A stretch of 64,000 nt of DNA from Musa acuminata AAA Group (Eukaryota > Streptophyta > Magnoliopsida > Zingiberales > Musaceae): NCBI RefSeq assembly GCF_036884655.1, contig NC_088340.1, forward strand, positions 11,624,501 through 11,688,500. The letters run 5' to 3'. Below are positions 42,929 to 54,339 of the stretch, one piece after another. Position numbers and translations under genes: made by a program. Numbering within the stretch: the stretch's first letter is position 1; each line of letters begins with the position of its first letter. The notes under the pieces are model-generated. The model was not told the DNA's origin and searched no databases. It was given only the letters and a program-made list of their open reading frames with translations.

Positions 42929-43142
42929 AGGTACTCATTGGAGAATAAGTTCATTGATTGGCCGAGATTATTTAGGGTTTACATTTAAAGGCGAATCAGT
43001 CTTATTATCGTATTCTCATTACGATTTGATTCCTATTGAATAGATCCATGGACATCACAATATATTAATACAACAAGTAATATAAAATAATAAAATATTA
43101 AATAATATAATAAGTAAAAAGAGTGTGTGTCATGTCACACGT
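42929..43142 (-). repeat. Copia LTR fragment, interrupted by LARD-B
   Basis: A short plus-oriented LTR piece (42929-42961) abuts a minus-oriented piece (42962-43142). The minus piece continues after LARD-B at 52266: removing 43143-52265 and one copy of ACGT restores normal LTR sequence. Confidence 0.7.
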
Positions 43143-43588
43143 TGTCACGGACTTAGCTAGTTTTGCCTAAGTCGTGTGGCACCCTTGCGTGTCCGTCCGC
43201 AAAGGTCAGCCTCCCCGAAGCCTCCCACTATCCCTTAGGACTAACAAAAGAGAGAACGAGTTAGAGAGAATGCCTCAATCGGGATCCACAAGCAAACATC
43301 TCTGAAAAACACTTCATAGACAATGCAAATTACAAACAGACTTTACAAGCTCTGAACAGTTACACAACAAAGGGTAAAATGGTTCATTATAGATCGAAAA
43401 TCTCTCGCATGTGTCCACATGACACAACCTTTATTTACAAGCCTAAAGAGGCCACCAACCCAACTAAAATGGGACTATTAAGCCTTCGGCCATCCCTCTA
43501 CATGTTGTACAAGGCATGAACATACCAAAAGATACAGACATACATAAGCATTACATCAAACATCCTGTTTAGAAGTTTGTCCGTGACA
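43143..43588 (-). repeat. LARD-B 3' LTR
   Basis: 446 bp. Compared with 51820-52265, the first 150 bases show nine differences, all of them transitions. Confidence 0.88.
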
Positions 43589-45130
43589 TTCTCCCCCACT
43601 TATTCCTTCGACGTCCTCGTTGAAGCCTTTGTCGACACTGCAACTCCTCGCCTTTGTTGAGTCTCCAATCTTCTGCTCTAACTACAATGCGCCTCTTGGC
43701 TCCTAGTTGCTCTCCGCTGCTGTTTTTGAGTAGTCGAACCTTTGATCCGCCATGCTGCTTCAACTCACCAATGACTCTGACTCTGGTGTGGGGTTGGCTG
43801 AGTTGTATTGATCCTTGTTGATTCCTACGGATCCTCCAAATGAAGGAAATGACCATCCTTACTGCGCTAGTCTCTCAAATGCCTCATGCTGTTGAACTGG
43901 GTGGATGCTTGTTGGAGCTTTTAACGAGCATCGTCTCGTAAACTTTTGAAATTTTGGATCCTTTCTCCACAAAATTTATTCATTGACTCTTCTTTCACTT
44001 AGTTGTCACATCCAAGTAGGTTTGCATCACTTCCGCTTTCGATTGGCATTTCGTTGGGAAATAAAGCGGACAATCTACTCTCAATAGCACTGATCATCGT
44101 TGGTGAGGATTTGACAACTATTATCTTCCATTATCTTCGAAGGGTCTTTGAACTTGTGCAGAGCTCCTCTACTGGATAGATAAGAGAATTGGGGTACTTA
44201 GTTTCGCCCATTCTCTTAAGAGTTGAGAAGGCAAAAGTTACTTGACTTCGCCCACCTCCTCGAGGTTGTACTCCATGCATCGAGCTAGTTATTGGCCTTC
44301 GCCTGCTCTTTGCTCACACTTCTGAAGCACTTGAAGTGTTTGCACTCCTTGCGTTGAGTTAGTTACTGTGATTCACCTTCTCAATGCCATCGAACTTCTG
44401 GAATGCACTAACTTGGAGTAATTCTCTCATAGGTTTGGTCGCCTCTGGGATTGTACCATCTTCTCCATCAACCCTGCCGCCTACTCCACTGAGTAGCAAA
44501 GGTATAGCACTACGTACTGCCTACTTTGTTCCTTGGTTATGCACTCTTGCATGACCCGAAGTCCTTCACTTTCGGCTATCTTGATGAGAAGCTCATTGAC
44601 ACTGGTCTTACGAAGTTCCTCGGCCTCTGCCCTTCAACCTTGTCTCGGTACTTAGAGATTGCCTCTGCATGCTCTACCTCCTCGGCCCCTTTCACGACCA
44701 AGCGCTCTCCCTCCATGAGAGCAAGGGATCAATGACTTTCACGGAAGTCCCGCCTCTACGGTACCATGGCGCTGCCATGCCCATGGCCCTACTATCCGTC
44801 GCCTCGCATCTGCATCCCTTTTCTTCACGATCAGTAGATATGTCTCTGTGGCACTCCTCTGAGTCCACCTACATTCTAACTGATGCTTAATTTTAGGTAG
44901 CTAAGTCCCTCTGGACTCGTCGTCGCTTCCTCGCCCCTTTCGACCCCCTGCTTCAACACCTCTGTGTTCTCCAAGTAGCTCTCTTTTGGTCGATGGAAAG
45001 ATAAACTACAACTCCCATGCATGGCCTCTGCCATCACATTGTAGGGTTTGCACCGATTCTGTTCTCCTTAGCTTCCTTGGTAGCAACGTTTGCTTACTCG
45101 ACCTTGTCCTCTGACTTGCCGGGCTCCCTT
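43589..45130 (-). other. LARD-B interior, distal part
   Basis: Non-coding interior between the purine tract and the nested gypsy, aligning with 54786-56280 of LARD-C. A minus frame at 43569-43856 is rich in Arg and Gly, has no recognised domain and extends into the LTR; I do not call it a gene. The target duplication CCCTT (45126-45130) ends it. Confidence 0.65.
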
Positions 45131-45526
45131 TGGTAGAACCCTTGCAGATTCTAAACTTGGGGTTGATCTCTTTAGGGGATCGGGCTCCTTGGAACTCTAT
45201 AGAGGTTCCTCCCTCCAACTTGCTGCTCAAAGGCTGCAGAAAAGATTCATCTATTGCTTATGAAAAGAGAAGGAATACATGGCTATTTATAGGGCTTCTA
45301 AACCCTAACTCCTAATAGGACTCCTACTCAAGACTCCTATTCCCTTACAACTCCTAATTCTTCTCTAAGAAAAAACCTCCTACATGAATGCCCCTCTCAA
45401 TTAGGACTCTCCTAGCTAGAGTCCTAACAGAATGCCCCTCTCACTTAGGACTCTCATAGCTAGAGTCCTAACAGTTTTACATGAATGTCTCTCTCAATTA
45501 GGACTCTCCAAGCTAGAGTCCTAACA
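45131..45526 (-). repeat. 3' LTR of nested gypsy
   Basis: 396 bp, 42 bp shorter than the 5' LTR. The difference is one unit of a CTCCTAATAGGACTCCTACT repeat. A purine tract (GAAGAGGGCGGG, minus) lies beside it at 45527-45541. Confidence 0.87.
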
Positions 45527-45543
45527 GACCCGCCCTCTTCAAA

Positions 45544-45825
45544 TCAGCTTTGTCCTCGAGGCTGATGATTCGTGAATTCTGGGAATTTGATCTTCAAGTC
45601 GTCATAGTTCTCCCAAGTGGCATCTTCTATTGGTAGGTTCGCCCACTGTATTAGCACTTCATTAGTGGGTTGTCGTCGTCGAGTCATGATCCGTCGATCA
45701 ATAATGGAACTTGGCTGGGTCTGGAGTTCTCTTTGGGTAGTCATATTTGGTGGGTGGCTTTGGGTTGTCTCCAAGCACCTATTTAAAACTTTCGTCTGGC
45801 TATTGGTTTGTAGGTGATATGTCAT
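45544..45825 (-). pseudogene. Integrase end and chromodomain-like tail
   Basis: The minus frame starts MTYHLQTNSQTKVLNRCLET, which matches the part of gypsy integrase around the third catalytic residue (usual form YHPQTDGQTEVVNR). It then jumps to VLIQWANLPIEDATWENYDD, the C-terminal chromodomain-like segment of chromoviruses, which can guide insertion. About 250 residues between the two are missing, as is the integrase N-terminal part. Not functional. Confidence 0.8.
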
Positions 45826-46153
45826 ACTCCTTTTAAATTTAGTACCCTACATATGGAATAACTTTGTCCAAAATCTACTCTTGAAGATGCAAGTAGAATT
45901 TGTCACAAGCACAATGCATCCCTTATAGCATAATTCTTTTGAGTCCCGATTGTAATGAGCCACGGAGCTTGGTGCTTCCTCTAATTTTTTTTGTATCTTA
46001 CTGGTCTTCGAATCTTCCTACCATTCCATCTTAATATCCTCAAGGAAGTCACTGGTTGGAAGTAAAACGACCAAAAATTCAGCTTGCTCAAGTAGCTGCG
46101 AAAGCGCATCTGCAACAATATTCTCTTTCCACCTTTTGTAAGTTATTTCATAA

Positions 46154-47760
46154 TCAAATCCAAGAAGTTTTGTTACCCATTTTTTGCTGCTCGGGGGAAG
46201 ATATCTTCTGCTCCAAGAGATATTTTAGGCTTTTATGGTCGGTCTTGATTTGAAAGTATCGCCTGATCAAGTACGATCTCCACCTCGTTACTGCGTGCAC
46301 AATGGCGAGCATCTCCTTATCATATGTTAACATGTTTTGATAGGGGGGAGACAATATCTTGCTAATGTATATGAGTGGTCGACCATCTTTCATGAGAATG
46401 TCTCCCATTCTGTCTCCAGATGCATCGGCCTTAATGATGAAGGATCGGTTGAAATCTGGTAGCGCTAGCACCGGTGTCGTCGTTATGGCTGCCTTAAGTT
46501 TGTCGAAGGCAGTGGAGGCTCTGTCCGACCATTGGAAGACATCTTTTTCCAGTAAGGAAGTAAGTGGTGCACTGATCTTTCCATAGTTTTTCACGAACTT
46601 ACGGTAGTAGCCTGTTAAACCCAAAAAGCCATGTAGTAATTTTATGTTCCTCGGGGTAGGCCAGATTTGCATTGCTTCAATTTTGAAGGGGTCTACCATC
46701 ACACCTTCCTCTAATATGATATGCCCAAGATATTTCACCTTTTGTTGAAGAAAGTAAAAATTCGTAGTGGCCGTTGTGTGTTCGAAAGGCGGTTTTCGGT
46801 ATGACTTCTTCATACACTCGTATTTGATAATACCCGGATCGAAGGTCCAACTTTGTGAAGATTTGTGCTCCCTTTTATCTAGCAATTCATCTGCTATTGG
46901 AATAAGGTATTTGTTCTTGATGGTTATGCCATTGAGAGCTCGGTAATCAACGCATATTCGTCATGTTCCGTCCTTCTTGTGTACAAGTAGCACCAGTGAA
47001 AAGTAGAGGTTGCAACTTGGCCGAATAACTCCTGTTTCAAGCATCTCTTTTAAAATCCTTTCTATTTCATCATTCTGGAGATGTGGATACCGATATGGCT
47101 GAGTATTTGCTAGAGATTTGTTTGGAAAAATCATTATACAATGATCATGCCGACGAGTAAGAGGTAGGTTGTGCGGCTCGTCAAATATATCTGAAAATTT
47201 AGCAAGCAAAGGAAATAGGTTTGGATCTTCAAATTCTATTGGCTCTCCTTTAATTTGCTGCTCAAGTTGTACCAAAAAGCCCCTGCATGCTTTATGCAAA
47301 ACCTTCTCCATTTGTTGTGTGCAAATCATCGTTGCGTCGCCCTCACGTTTCCCATGCAGTATCACCTGTTTCTCCTTACTGTAAAATTTTATAAATAGTT
47401 GCATAAAATTCCAAGAAATATCACATAATGTCATCAACCATTTAATTCTAAGTATGGCCTCATGATCATCAAGAGGGAGGAGGAAGAAATCTGCAATTAT
47501 CTCTTGGTCCTGCAGCAATAGTTTCACCTGCGGGCACCTATGATCACACTTCAAAATCCGTCCGTTGGCGACCTTAGCGACAAACCTGTTGCAATTCTCA
47601 ATAGGTAAGTTCATATGGATAGCAACCTTATTGTTTAGGAAGTTATTAGTGCTGCCCGTGTCGATGAGAACAGTGATCGGCCATTGTTTGAGAAGGCCTC
47701 CAACTTTCATCGTTTGCGGATTTGAGTAGCCAGCTAGTGCGTGTACCGTAATGTCGGTCA
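46154..47760 (-). pseudogene. Gypsy protease, RT and RNase H
   Basis: The frame 46961-47710 has protease with VLIDTGSTNNFLNNKVA (normal DTG), then the RT start (LPLTRRHDHCI, NTQPYRYPHLQNDEIERIL, GVIRPS) and a stop after HKKDGT. RICVDYRALNGITIKNKYLIP follows. At about 46830 a frame change and a deletion remove the RT palm with the FxDD catalytic motif; the sequence passes from the region after [13 protein letters not shown] to [16 protein letters not shown]. RNase H is well preserved: KADASGDRMGDIL, YDKEMLAIVHAV and IKTDHKSLKYLLEQ keep the catalytic acids. An element without RT palm cannot copy itself. Confidence 0.86.
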
Positions 47761-47864
47761 GCTGTGGCTCTTATTCCATATCTTCTTCTTCATGTTCAAG
47801 GCTCTCTTCTAGATGTTCAATGACCTCTTCTTCTACTGGTTCAATCATAAGAAGTCTACCTTTT

Positions 47865-48670
47865 TTACAGCGTTGTTCGCGGCTCCACGGCTCGTCGTAA
47901 TGCCAACATAACCCCTTCGCAGATCGCTCCCGAAGTTCTTCTCTTGTTAACCTTTTCGGTGCAGGGACTCGGTTGATAGTAGGGGGGGACTGAGGGCTTT
48001 AGTATTGTAGGTCGTGGAGTGATCCTAGTCCTCCGGGCTTCATGGTTCAATCGCTCCTCTTGTAGTCGTGCGAAAGAGATGGCTGCCATAAGCGTGTAAG
48101 GTTGTCGCGCCTTAACTTCTCCCCGGATCTCCGGCTTTGATTAGATAACCTTTCAAACCTGGTCTAGTACTCCTGAATGGTGGAGGTTTGTCGGATCTTT
48201 GCTAGTTGTCCATCAATGTTCTCGTAATAAGTTGGTCCGAAGCGGATCAGTAGTCCTTCTTTGAATTGTCGCCATGAAAGGACTCCATAAGTGTGTTCAA
48301 ACTAGTCAAACCATTGTATGGCATCCCCTTTAAGATGTATAGCTGCAATTTCCACCATGGATGCATCCGCAGTTTTATGGTATCAAAAATATCGCTCCGC
48401 GTGCGAGATCCAACCAATTGGGTCTCCTTCTTCCCATCTAGGGAAGTCCACTCTCATGCGCAAATAGTTGGGGTCGGTCATAGAGCCTCCCCTCTTTTGA
48501 AAGTCATCTCTTTGGGCATGATGTGATTGGTTAGAGCTCTCTCCTTGATGTGATTTCTTCGGGCTTGGTGGTCGGCCCAAACTGAATTCGGTAAGGAGAG
48601 TCTGAATCTTATCCTCCATTTGTGCCTCAAAGGCTTCAAATTTTGCATTGATTGCCTCCTCAGATGCCAT
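47865..48670 (-). pseudogene. Gypsy gag, frameshifted
   Basis: The start codon is at 48670 (MASEEAINAKFEAFEAQMED). The frame carries LRMRVDFPRWEEGDPIGWIS, then shifts at about 48383. The capsid core continues in other frames (LKGDAIQWFDWFEH, QLAKIRQTSTIQEYQTRFE). A shift and stop follow near 48090. The knuckle region reads GLCWHYDEPWSREQRCKKG, with one Cys changed to Tyr and the His changed to Gln. A basic-acidic tail follows (47770-47865). Confidence 0.8.
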
Positions 48671-49256
48671 AGTATATGACTCCAAATCTGTGATATTAAG
48701 ATCTCTCTTTTGTTGACGGGTTAAAGGTATGTATAGGTTTGATAGAAATCTGTGAAAGTTTGCTGCAGAATTGTGTTGTCCTGTAAGAGCAGAATTATTG
48801 TCGAAGAAACAGCGGTTTCTCGACGAAATCTCCACAAAAATTTGAGAGATTTGAGGAGGGAATTGACAGCAATATCTCAGTTTATATGACAACAAGGATG
48901 TCCAATTTAATCAAGAAAATTTCGGCAATAACAGCAAGAAAATTGGTGTAAGTTGCGATAGCAGAATTCTCGTCAAAAAATTTCAGCAACTTACGATGAA
49001 AATTTGCAGCAATGTAAGAACGAAATTTTTTTTTTTTTTGGATTTTCGGATAGGGATAACTAAATTGCAGCAGCAGTAAGGTAGGAAACCAGAACCTGTT
49101 GCAATTCACGGGATGATCCGCGGTGGTGGAGATGATGGCGGAAATTTGGCAACGATCTCTTAAGCAATTGTGGGAATTGCTTTGGGCGGTTGTGGAGGGC
49201 TGATGGATGGCAGTGGAAGGGCAGCGAGATGCCAAGAACGCTGCTCTGATACCAGG
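48671..49256 (-). other. Leader and primer site of nested gypsy
   Basis: Short leader between gag and 5' LTR. TGGTATCAGAGC is read on the minus strand at 49243-49254, two bases from the LTR. A run of 16 T (A on the minus strand) lies at about 49026-49041. Confidence 0.75.
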
Positions 49257-49694
49257 TGTTAGAACCCTTGCAGATTCTAAACTTGGGGTTGATCTCTTTA
49301 GGGGATCGGCCTCCTTGGAACTCTATAGGGGTTCCTCCCTCCAAGTTGCTACTCAAAGGCTGCAGAAAAGAGTCATCTATTGCTTATGAAAAGAGAAGGA
49401 ATACATGGCTATTTATAGGGCTTCTAAACCCTAACTCCTAATAGGACTCCTACTTAAGACTTTTACTTCTAACCAACTCCTAATAGGACTCCTACTCAAG
49501 ACTCCTATTCCCTTACAACTCCTAATTCTTCTCTAAGAAAAAACCTCCTACATGAATGCCCCTCTTAATTAGGATTCTCCTAGCTAGAGTCCTAACAGAA
49601 TGTCCCTCTCACTTAGGACTCTCCTAGCTAGAGTCCTAACAGTTTTACATGAATGTCTCTCTCAATTAGGACTCTCCAAGCTAGAGTCCTAACA
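49257..49694 (-). repeat. 5' LTR of nested gypsy
   Basis: 438 bp, minus strand from TGTTAGGACT (49694) to GGTTCTAACA (49257). TATAAATAG (minus) at 49409-49417 is the likely core promoter. Repeats of CTAGCTAGAGTCCTAACAG-type sequence fill the first 130 bases. Confidence 0.87.
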
Positions 49695-49699
49695 CCCTT

Positions 49700-51819
49700 A
49701 AGCGAATATGAGCTCTGGAGCAGTCCAACTCTCCAGCTGCTTCGATCATACCTCTGCATGATCAAGTCCCTCCCATGGGACTTACTAGTACCTGCATTCG
49801 AACTTTTCCCTTGGTGGAACCCAGCCCCCATATGCTGATGACCAAGGTTTTCATCTGATGCAAAATTCGATGCACGCCCGGAAGACCCGCCTCTGTGGTA
49901 CCATGGCCTTCACTCCTTGAATCCATAGCCCTTCTTGCCGTCGTGTTGTTCACTGAAGTGGAGCTTCCAGTAGCTCCCGATCATACCTCTTTATGATCTA
50001 ATCCCTCACGGGACTATGTCGTGTGTATCGTATTGCCACGAACTGTTCCACCACGATCCGCTGCACCATGTCGCCTCCTGGTGACATCTCCATTATATTC
50101 TGATCCTTGTGGAATAAACTCGAATTGTGAACCCTCCATGTGTGGCCTCTGCCAATACATCGCAGGGTCTCTTCCACCTTTGATTTTGTTCGCTTCTTTG
50201 GCAATCGACCTTCATCCACCCACTCTTGGGTCACACCTAGATGAAGCACCGCTCTAGGATAGTCCGTCGCCTAGTAGCTCCCGAAGTCCACCAACTTCAA
50301 TGTAATTTGTGCACCATTGTCTGGATCCTAGGCCTCTACCCCTACCAGCACAATCTCCGCTGTGCACCGCTTCCTTCATGACAACTTGAATGGCCACACT
50401 GTGGCATATTCTTCAAGAGTACCCACCCCTGAGTCCTCTTGCCCCGTGCTAAGGCCTTCTGAACCCAATTTCACCACCGCAAATTGAGTCGCCTTAGTTC
50501 CTCCATCAAATGCTTCTCAGAGATAAGGTGCATGTGCTCAGAAGCTCCCTTCATCTTCGGCACCATGCAAGATGAGTCCGCTCCGTCAGAATGAAGGACC
50601 CATGGAACAACATGATTCTACTCTTGCCTTTGCAAGAGTTCATGTCCTTGACCTCTGTCTAAGGAAAGCACTATGCCTCCGCTCCATGTTCCAACTTCTA
50701 TGCTGGCTCCCTTTATGCGGCTTGGGTACTTCGCCAAGTTACACCCAAGTTGTTCCACTCCTCGTTTTTGCATTGAGTCGATGGTGGCCCTCGCGCCCAC
50801 CATTCCACAGGTCAGCCCTCCCTTGAGTCCGATCTCCACATCGACTCTAAGTGTGCCTTCATTTAAGTTGCTTTGGGTCGCTCCCCCACTTGATCTCGCA
50901 ATGCATCCACTAATGCATTCTCTCGAGCGAGATCATGCGATGACTCCTTGCCGCTTGCTCAATCCATTGAGCTTTGTGGAGTTGTTGTTTGTTGAGGTAC
51001 TCCTCCTCAATATGTGAGGTCCGTCCCACATGATTCTCCCTCTGGAGCGTCAGGACTTATCTCTCCTGGATAACTGTCCCATTGGAGCAACATCTCTCTT
51101 CGTTTCGGAGACCACCATCCCCTTGGACTACTCCGATCTGCTGAACAAACTGTGCATTGTTCTACCTTCTGCAAACGCACTTGCTAGATTACGACTCCAC
51201 GTCAATATAGCCCCCGCTGCACCACTCAAGGCCTAGCAACATGCTGAACTCATTGCACACTTCAGCCTCCTATGGACGTATCCTTCACATGCCGAAGAGA
51301 AAGTTTCAATGCTCCATGGCATCGAGTTTCGGTCGCCTTGGGATGGCCACGAACATTCCATCGTCCACATACAAGCCCATGTATGAGTACCAAATTCTTC
51401 GAGTTAGCAATTCCCCTCACCTCTGTGAGCTTTGCGTAACTCTTTTGGTCGTTGAGCAACTCATTCCACCTTGCATGGTCTCATCCTTCACCAAGCGCCT
51501 CGCTTGCCTTGAGCACCATCAAGTATAGTTGTCAACGTTGAGCCGTAGCTCAAACTCAACCATCCCAACCTTTGTGTGCTCCGCATTCTTCCAAGCTTGC
51601 CTGTTCTCGTGGTGCCTCTTGCACGAAGGGTTGGCCATTCCTCTGAATGCCAATGTCAGATGCCCGCTCCTCCGAGCGACTCCTTTTCCCAACATCTCCA
51701 TGCCCGTTTTCCCCCAAACGGTCGCGCGTGTGCTGACTGCCCTCAATGCAGCCCCGCTAGGTCCCCCACGTTTGCATGCTAAGTGTTTCTATGAGTGCTT
51801 GTCCCGCTCTGATACCATC
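49700..51819 (-). other. LARD-B interior, proximal part
   Basis: Non-coding interior between the nested gypsy and the 5' LTR. It includes short palindromes such as ATCATACCTCT-GCATGAT at 49746-49762 and an ATCATACC...TTATGATC copy at 49980-50000. The frames on both strands (50021-50257, 51241-51528, 51529-51879 and others) have no recognisable domain and are broken differently in LARD-A and LARD-C. Confidence 0.65.
51806..51817 (-). other. LARD-B primer-binding site
   Basis: TGGTATCAGAGC on the minus strand, two bases inside the 5' LTR. It is perfect, unlike the LARD-A copy. Confidence 0.88.
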
Positions 51820-52265
51820 TGTCACGGACTTAGCTGGTTTTGCCTAAGTCGTGCGGCACCCTTGCGTGTCCGTCCGTAAAGGTCAGCCTCCCCGAAGCCT
51901 CCCATTGTCCCTTAGGACCAACAAAAGAGAGAACGGGTTAGAGAGAACGCCTCAATCGAGATCCACAAGCAAACATCTCTGAAAAACACTTCATAGACAA
52001 TGCAAATTACAAACAGACTTTAAAAGCTCTGAACAATTGCACAACAAAGGGTAAAATGGTCTATTATAGATCAAAAATCTCTCGCATGTGTCCACATGAC
52101 GTAACCTTTATTTACAAGCCTAAAGAGGCCACCAACCCGACTAAAATGGGACTATTAAGCCTTCGACCGTCCCTCTACATGCTGTACAAGGCATGAACAT
52201 ATCAAAAGATACGAACATACATAAGCATTACATCAAACATCCTGTTTAGAAGTTTGTTCGTGACA
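51820..52265 (-). repeat. LARD-B 5' LTR
   Basis: 446 bp, minus strand from TGTCACGAAC (52265) to GTCCGTGACA (51820). Confidence 0.88.
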
Positions 52266-52686
52266 ACGTGCCATCACTCATGTGATTGGTTTTCACTGCA
52301 CCTATGACTAGTAATATATATATGCAACAAGTAATATAAAGTGATAAAATATCAAATAATATAATAAATAAAAAGAGTGCATATCATATCACATGTGTTA
52401 TCACTCACGTGATTGATTTGCAAAATACCTTTGACTAGCAAATGTCCCTCTCGAGTGGCCTATGATCGGGATTATTTATGCTCTATATTTAAAGGTGACT
52501 CGGTCTCATTATTGTGATCTCATCATGATCCTATTTCCATTGCACAGATCCATATACATCATAATACATACAATAGGCAATATAAAGTGAAAAAAATACT
52601 AAATAAATAATAAGAGAAAAGAGTATGTATCATGTCACATATGTCATCACTCACATGATTGACTTACAGGGCACATATGACTAGCA
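52266..52686 (-). repeat. Three stacked copia LTR 5' ends
   Basis: Three successive minus-strand LTR starts (GACTAGTA or GACTAGCA on plus) end at about 52312, 52436 and 52686, each followed by only the first 100-250 bases of the LTR. The last one borders a purine tract and internal copia sequence, so it is the true 3' LTR start of the minus-strand element. The other two are nested or duplicated LTR fragments. Confidence 0.7.
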
Positions 52687-54339
52687 ATCTCTCACTTAAC
52701 CTAAAGCCAATCACCTATGTGTCTGATCACCATCAGACCCTTATGATGCTCAAAGACAATATGAGATAGTAATTTTGTTAGTAGATCTATGATATTATCG
52801 TTGGATGAAACTCTTTCCACTTATATATCTCCTCGGGACACAATCTCTCTAATCAGGTAGAACCTCCTCAGAACGTGCTTAGACTTCTGATGAGACCATG
52901 GTTCCTTTGCTTAAGAAATTACCCCATTTTTTATCACAATATAAGAGAATCGGCTTGTTACCCAACATCACTCCTAGATCCATGATGAATTTCTTTATCC
53001 AGACTCCCTCCTTTGTTGCCTTTGTTGCAATAATGTACTCTACCTCTATAGTCGAGTCAACAGTAGTATATTGCTTGAAACTCTTTTAACATACTACTCC
53101 TCTATTCAAGGTGAACACATACCCTGAATTAGACTTGTTATCATCGATATTATATTAGAAACTCAAGTCTGTTTAGCCCTCAACCCTAAGGCCACTTCCT
53201 CCATATATTAGTAAAAGATCCTTAGTCATTCTCAAGTATTTAAGGATACACTTTACTGCTTTCTAGTGCTCCAAACTTAGATCTGCTTGATATCTACTCG
53301 TGACACTTAGAGCATATGCTATGTTAGGCCTGGTACATAGCATAGTATATATGATAGACCATATCGCTGACGCATAGGGTATCCTATCTATATTTAATTC
53401 TTTTTTTAGAAGTTTTTGGGGATATACTCTTAGAAAGCGATATCTCATGTCTCATTGGTATGAGACTTCTCTTAAAATTTTTTATGTCAAACCTTTTGAC
53501 AATGGTATTTATGTACCTTGACTAGGATAAGCCAAGTATCACCTTGGATCTATCTCTATAGTTTCAAATCCCCAAGATATAAGATACTTCCCCTAAGTCC
53601 TTTGTGGAGAAATGTCTAAATAGCCAAGCCTTTACTATAGAGAGCATTCCTACATCATTCCCAATAATCAAGATGTCATCCACATACAACACTAAGAAGG
53701 TGATCGCATTCTCACTTATCTTCCTATACACACAAGACTCATCTTCGTTCTTAATGAAGTTATAAAATCCGATCGTCTCATCAAATCTTATGTTCCAACT
53801 CAAGAGGCTTACTTTAGTCCATAGATAGACCTAACCAATCTGTATACTTTATTTAGACTTTCTTTAGACATGAATCTCTTATGTTGTATCATATACACCT
53901 CTTTCTCGAGGTTGTCATTAAGGAATGAAAGTTTTATATCCATTTGCTAAATCTCATAATCATAGTGTACTACAATAGCCAATAGAAATTAGATAGATTA
54001 TAGCATGGCTATATATAAGAAAGTTTTGTCATAGTCAACACCTTGCCTTTGACAATAACCCTTAGCCACTAGCCTCGCTTTATAAGTCTCTACCTTTCCA
54101 TCTACTATAATCTTTTTCTTGAAGATCCACTTACAACCAATAGGTACGATGTTCTTCAATTAGGTTCACAACCTTATTGGAGTATATGAAATCTATATCA
54201 GAATTCATGGCTTCTTGTTACTTTCCGAAGTCTATACTCATTGCCTCCTTGTATGTCTAAGGATCAATATCCTCAACATCCTATCCTTTGATATGCCTTA
54301 CATATCTCTTAAGAGGATAGGGTACTCTACCGGACCTAT
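52687..54339 (-). pseudogene. Copia RT-RNase H of minus-strand host element
   Basis: Minus frames 53564-53803 (WNIRFDETIGFYNFIKNEDE, LYVDDILIIGND) and 53263-53448 (IDRIPYASAIWSIIYTMLCT, RPNIAYALSVTSRYQA) cover the RT palm and C-terminus. The YVDD active site is intact, and RNase H follows to the purine tract at 52687. The RT N-terminus lies in broken frames up to 54339, where LARD-C is inserted. The upstream part of the same element continues at 58593. Stops and shifts make it a pseudogene. Confidence 0.82.

Larger units (their letters stand above)
45131..49694 (-). mobile_element. Nested Ty3/gypsy element, chromovirus-like
   Basis: A minus-strand gypsy element inserted in LARD-B with 5-bp duplication CCCTT (45126-45130 and 49695-49699). 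The 5' LTR is 49257-49694 and the 3' LTR 45131-45526. Gene order is gag, protease, RT-RNase H, and an integrase remnant with chromodomain-like end. Large deletions have removed the RT active site and most of integrase. The gag and protease resemble those of the gypsy gag-protease elements at 20123 and 31059, so these belong to related families. Confidence 0.88.
43143..52265 (-). mobile_element. LARD-B: complete non-autonomous LTR element with nested gypsy
   Basis: Two LTRs of exactly 446 bp (43143-43588 and 51820-52265) bound an interior of about 3.66 kb once the nested gypsy (45131-49694) is removed. On the minus strand the order is 5' LTR (51820-52265), primer site (51806-51817), interior, purine tract (GGAATAAGTGGGGGAGAA, 43589-43606) and 3' LTR. 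The flanks are ACGT (43139-43142) and ACGT (52266-52269). No retroviral protein domain can be read on either strand of the interior. LTR ends are TGTCACG and CGTGACA. Confidence 0.88.

Noticed and set aside
43569..43856. A 95-codon minus frame at the end of LARD-B
   Set aside because: It crosses from the interior into the LTR across the purine tract; the LARD-C equivalent (54753-54950) is different in frame and length.
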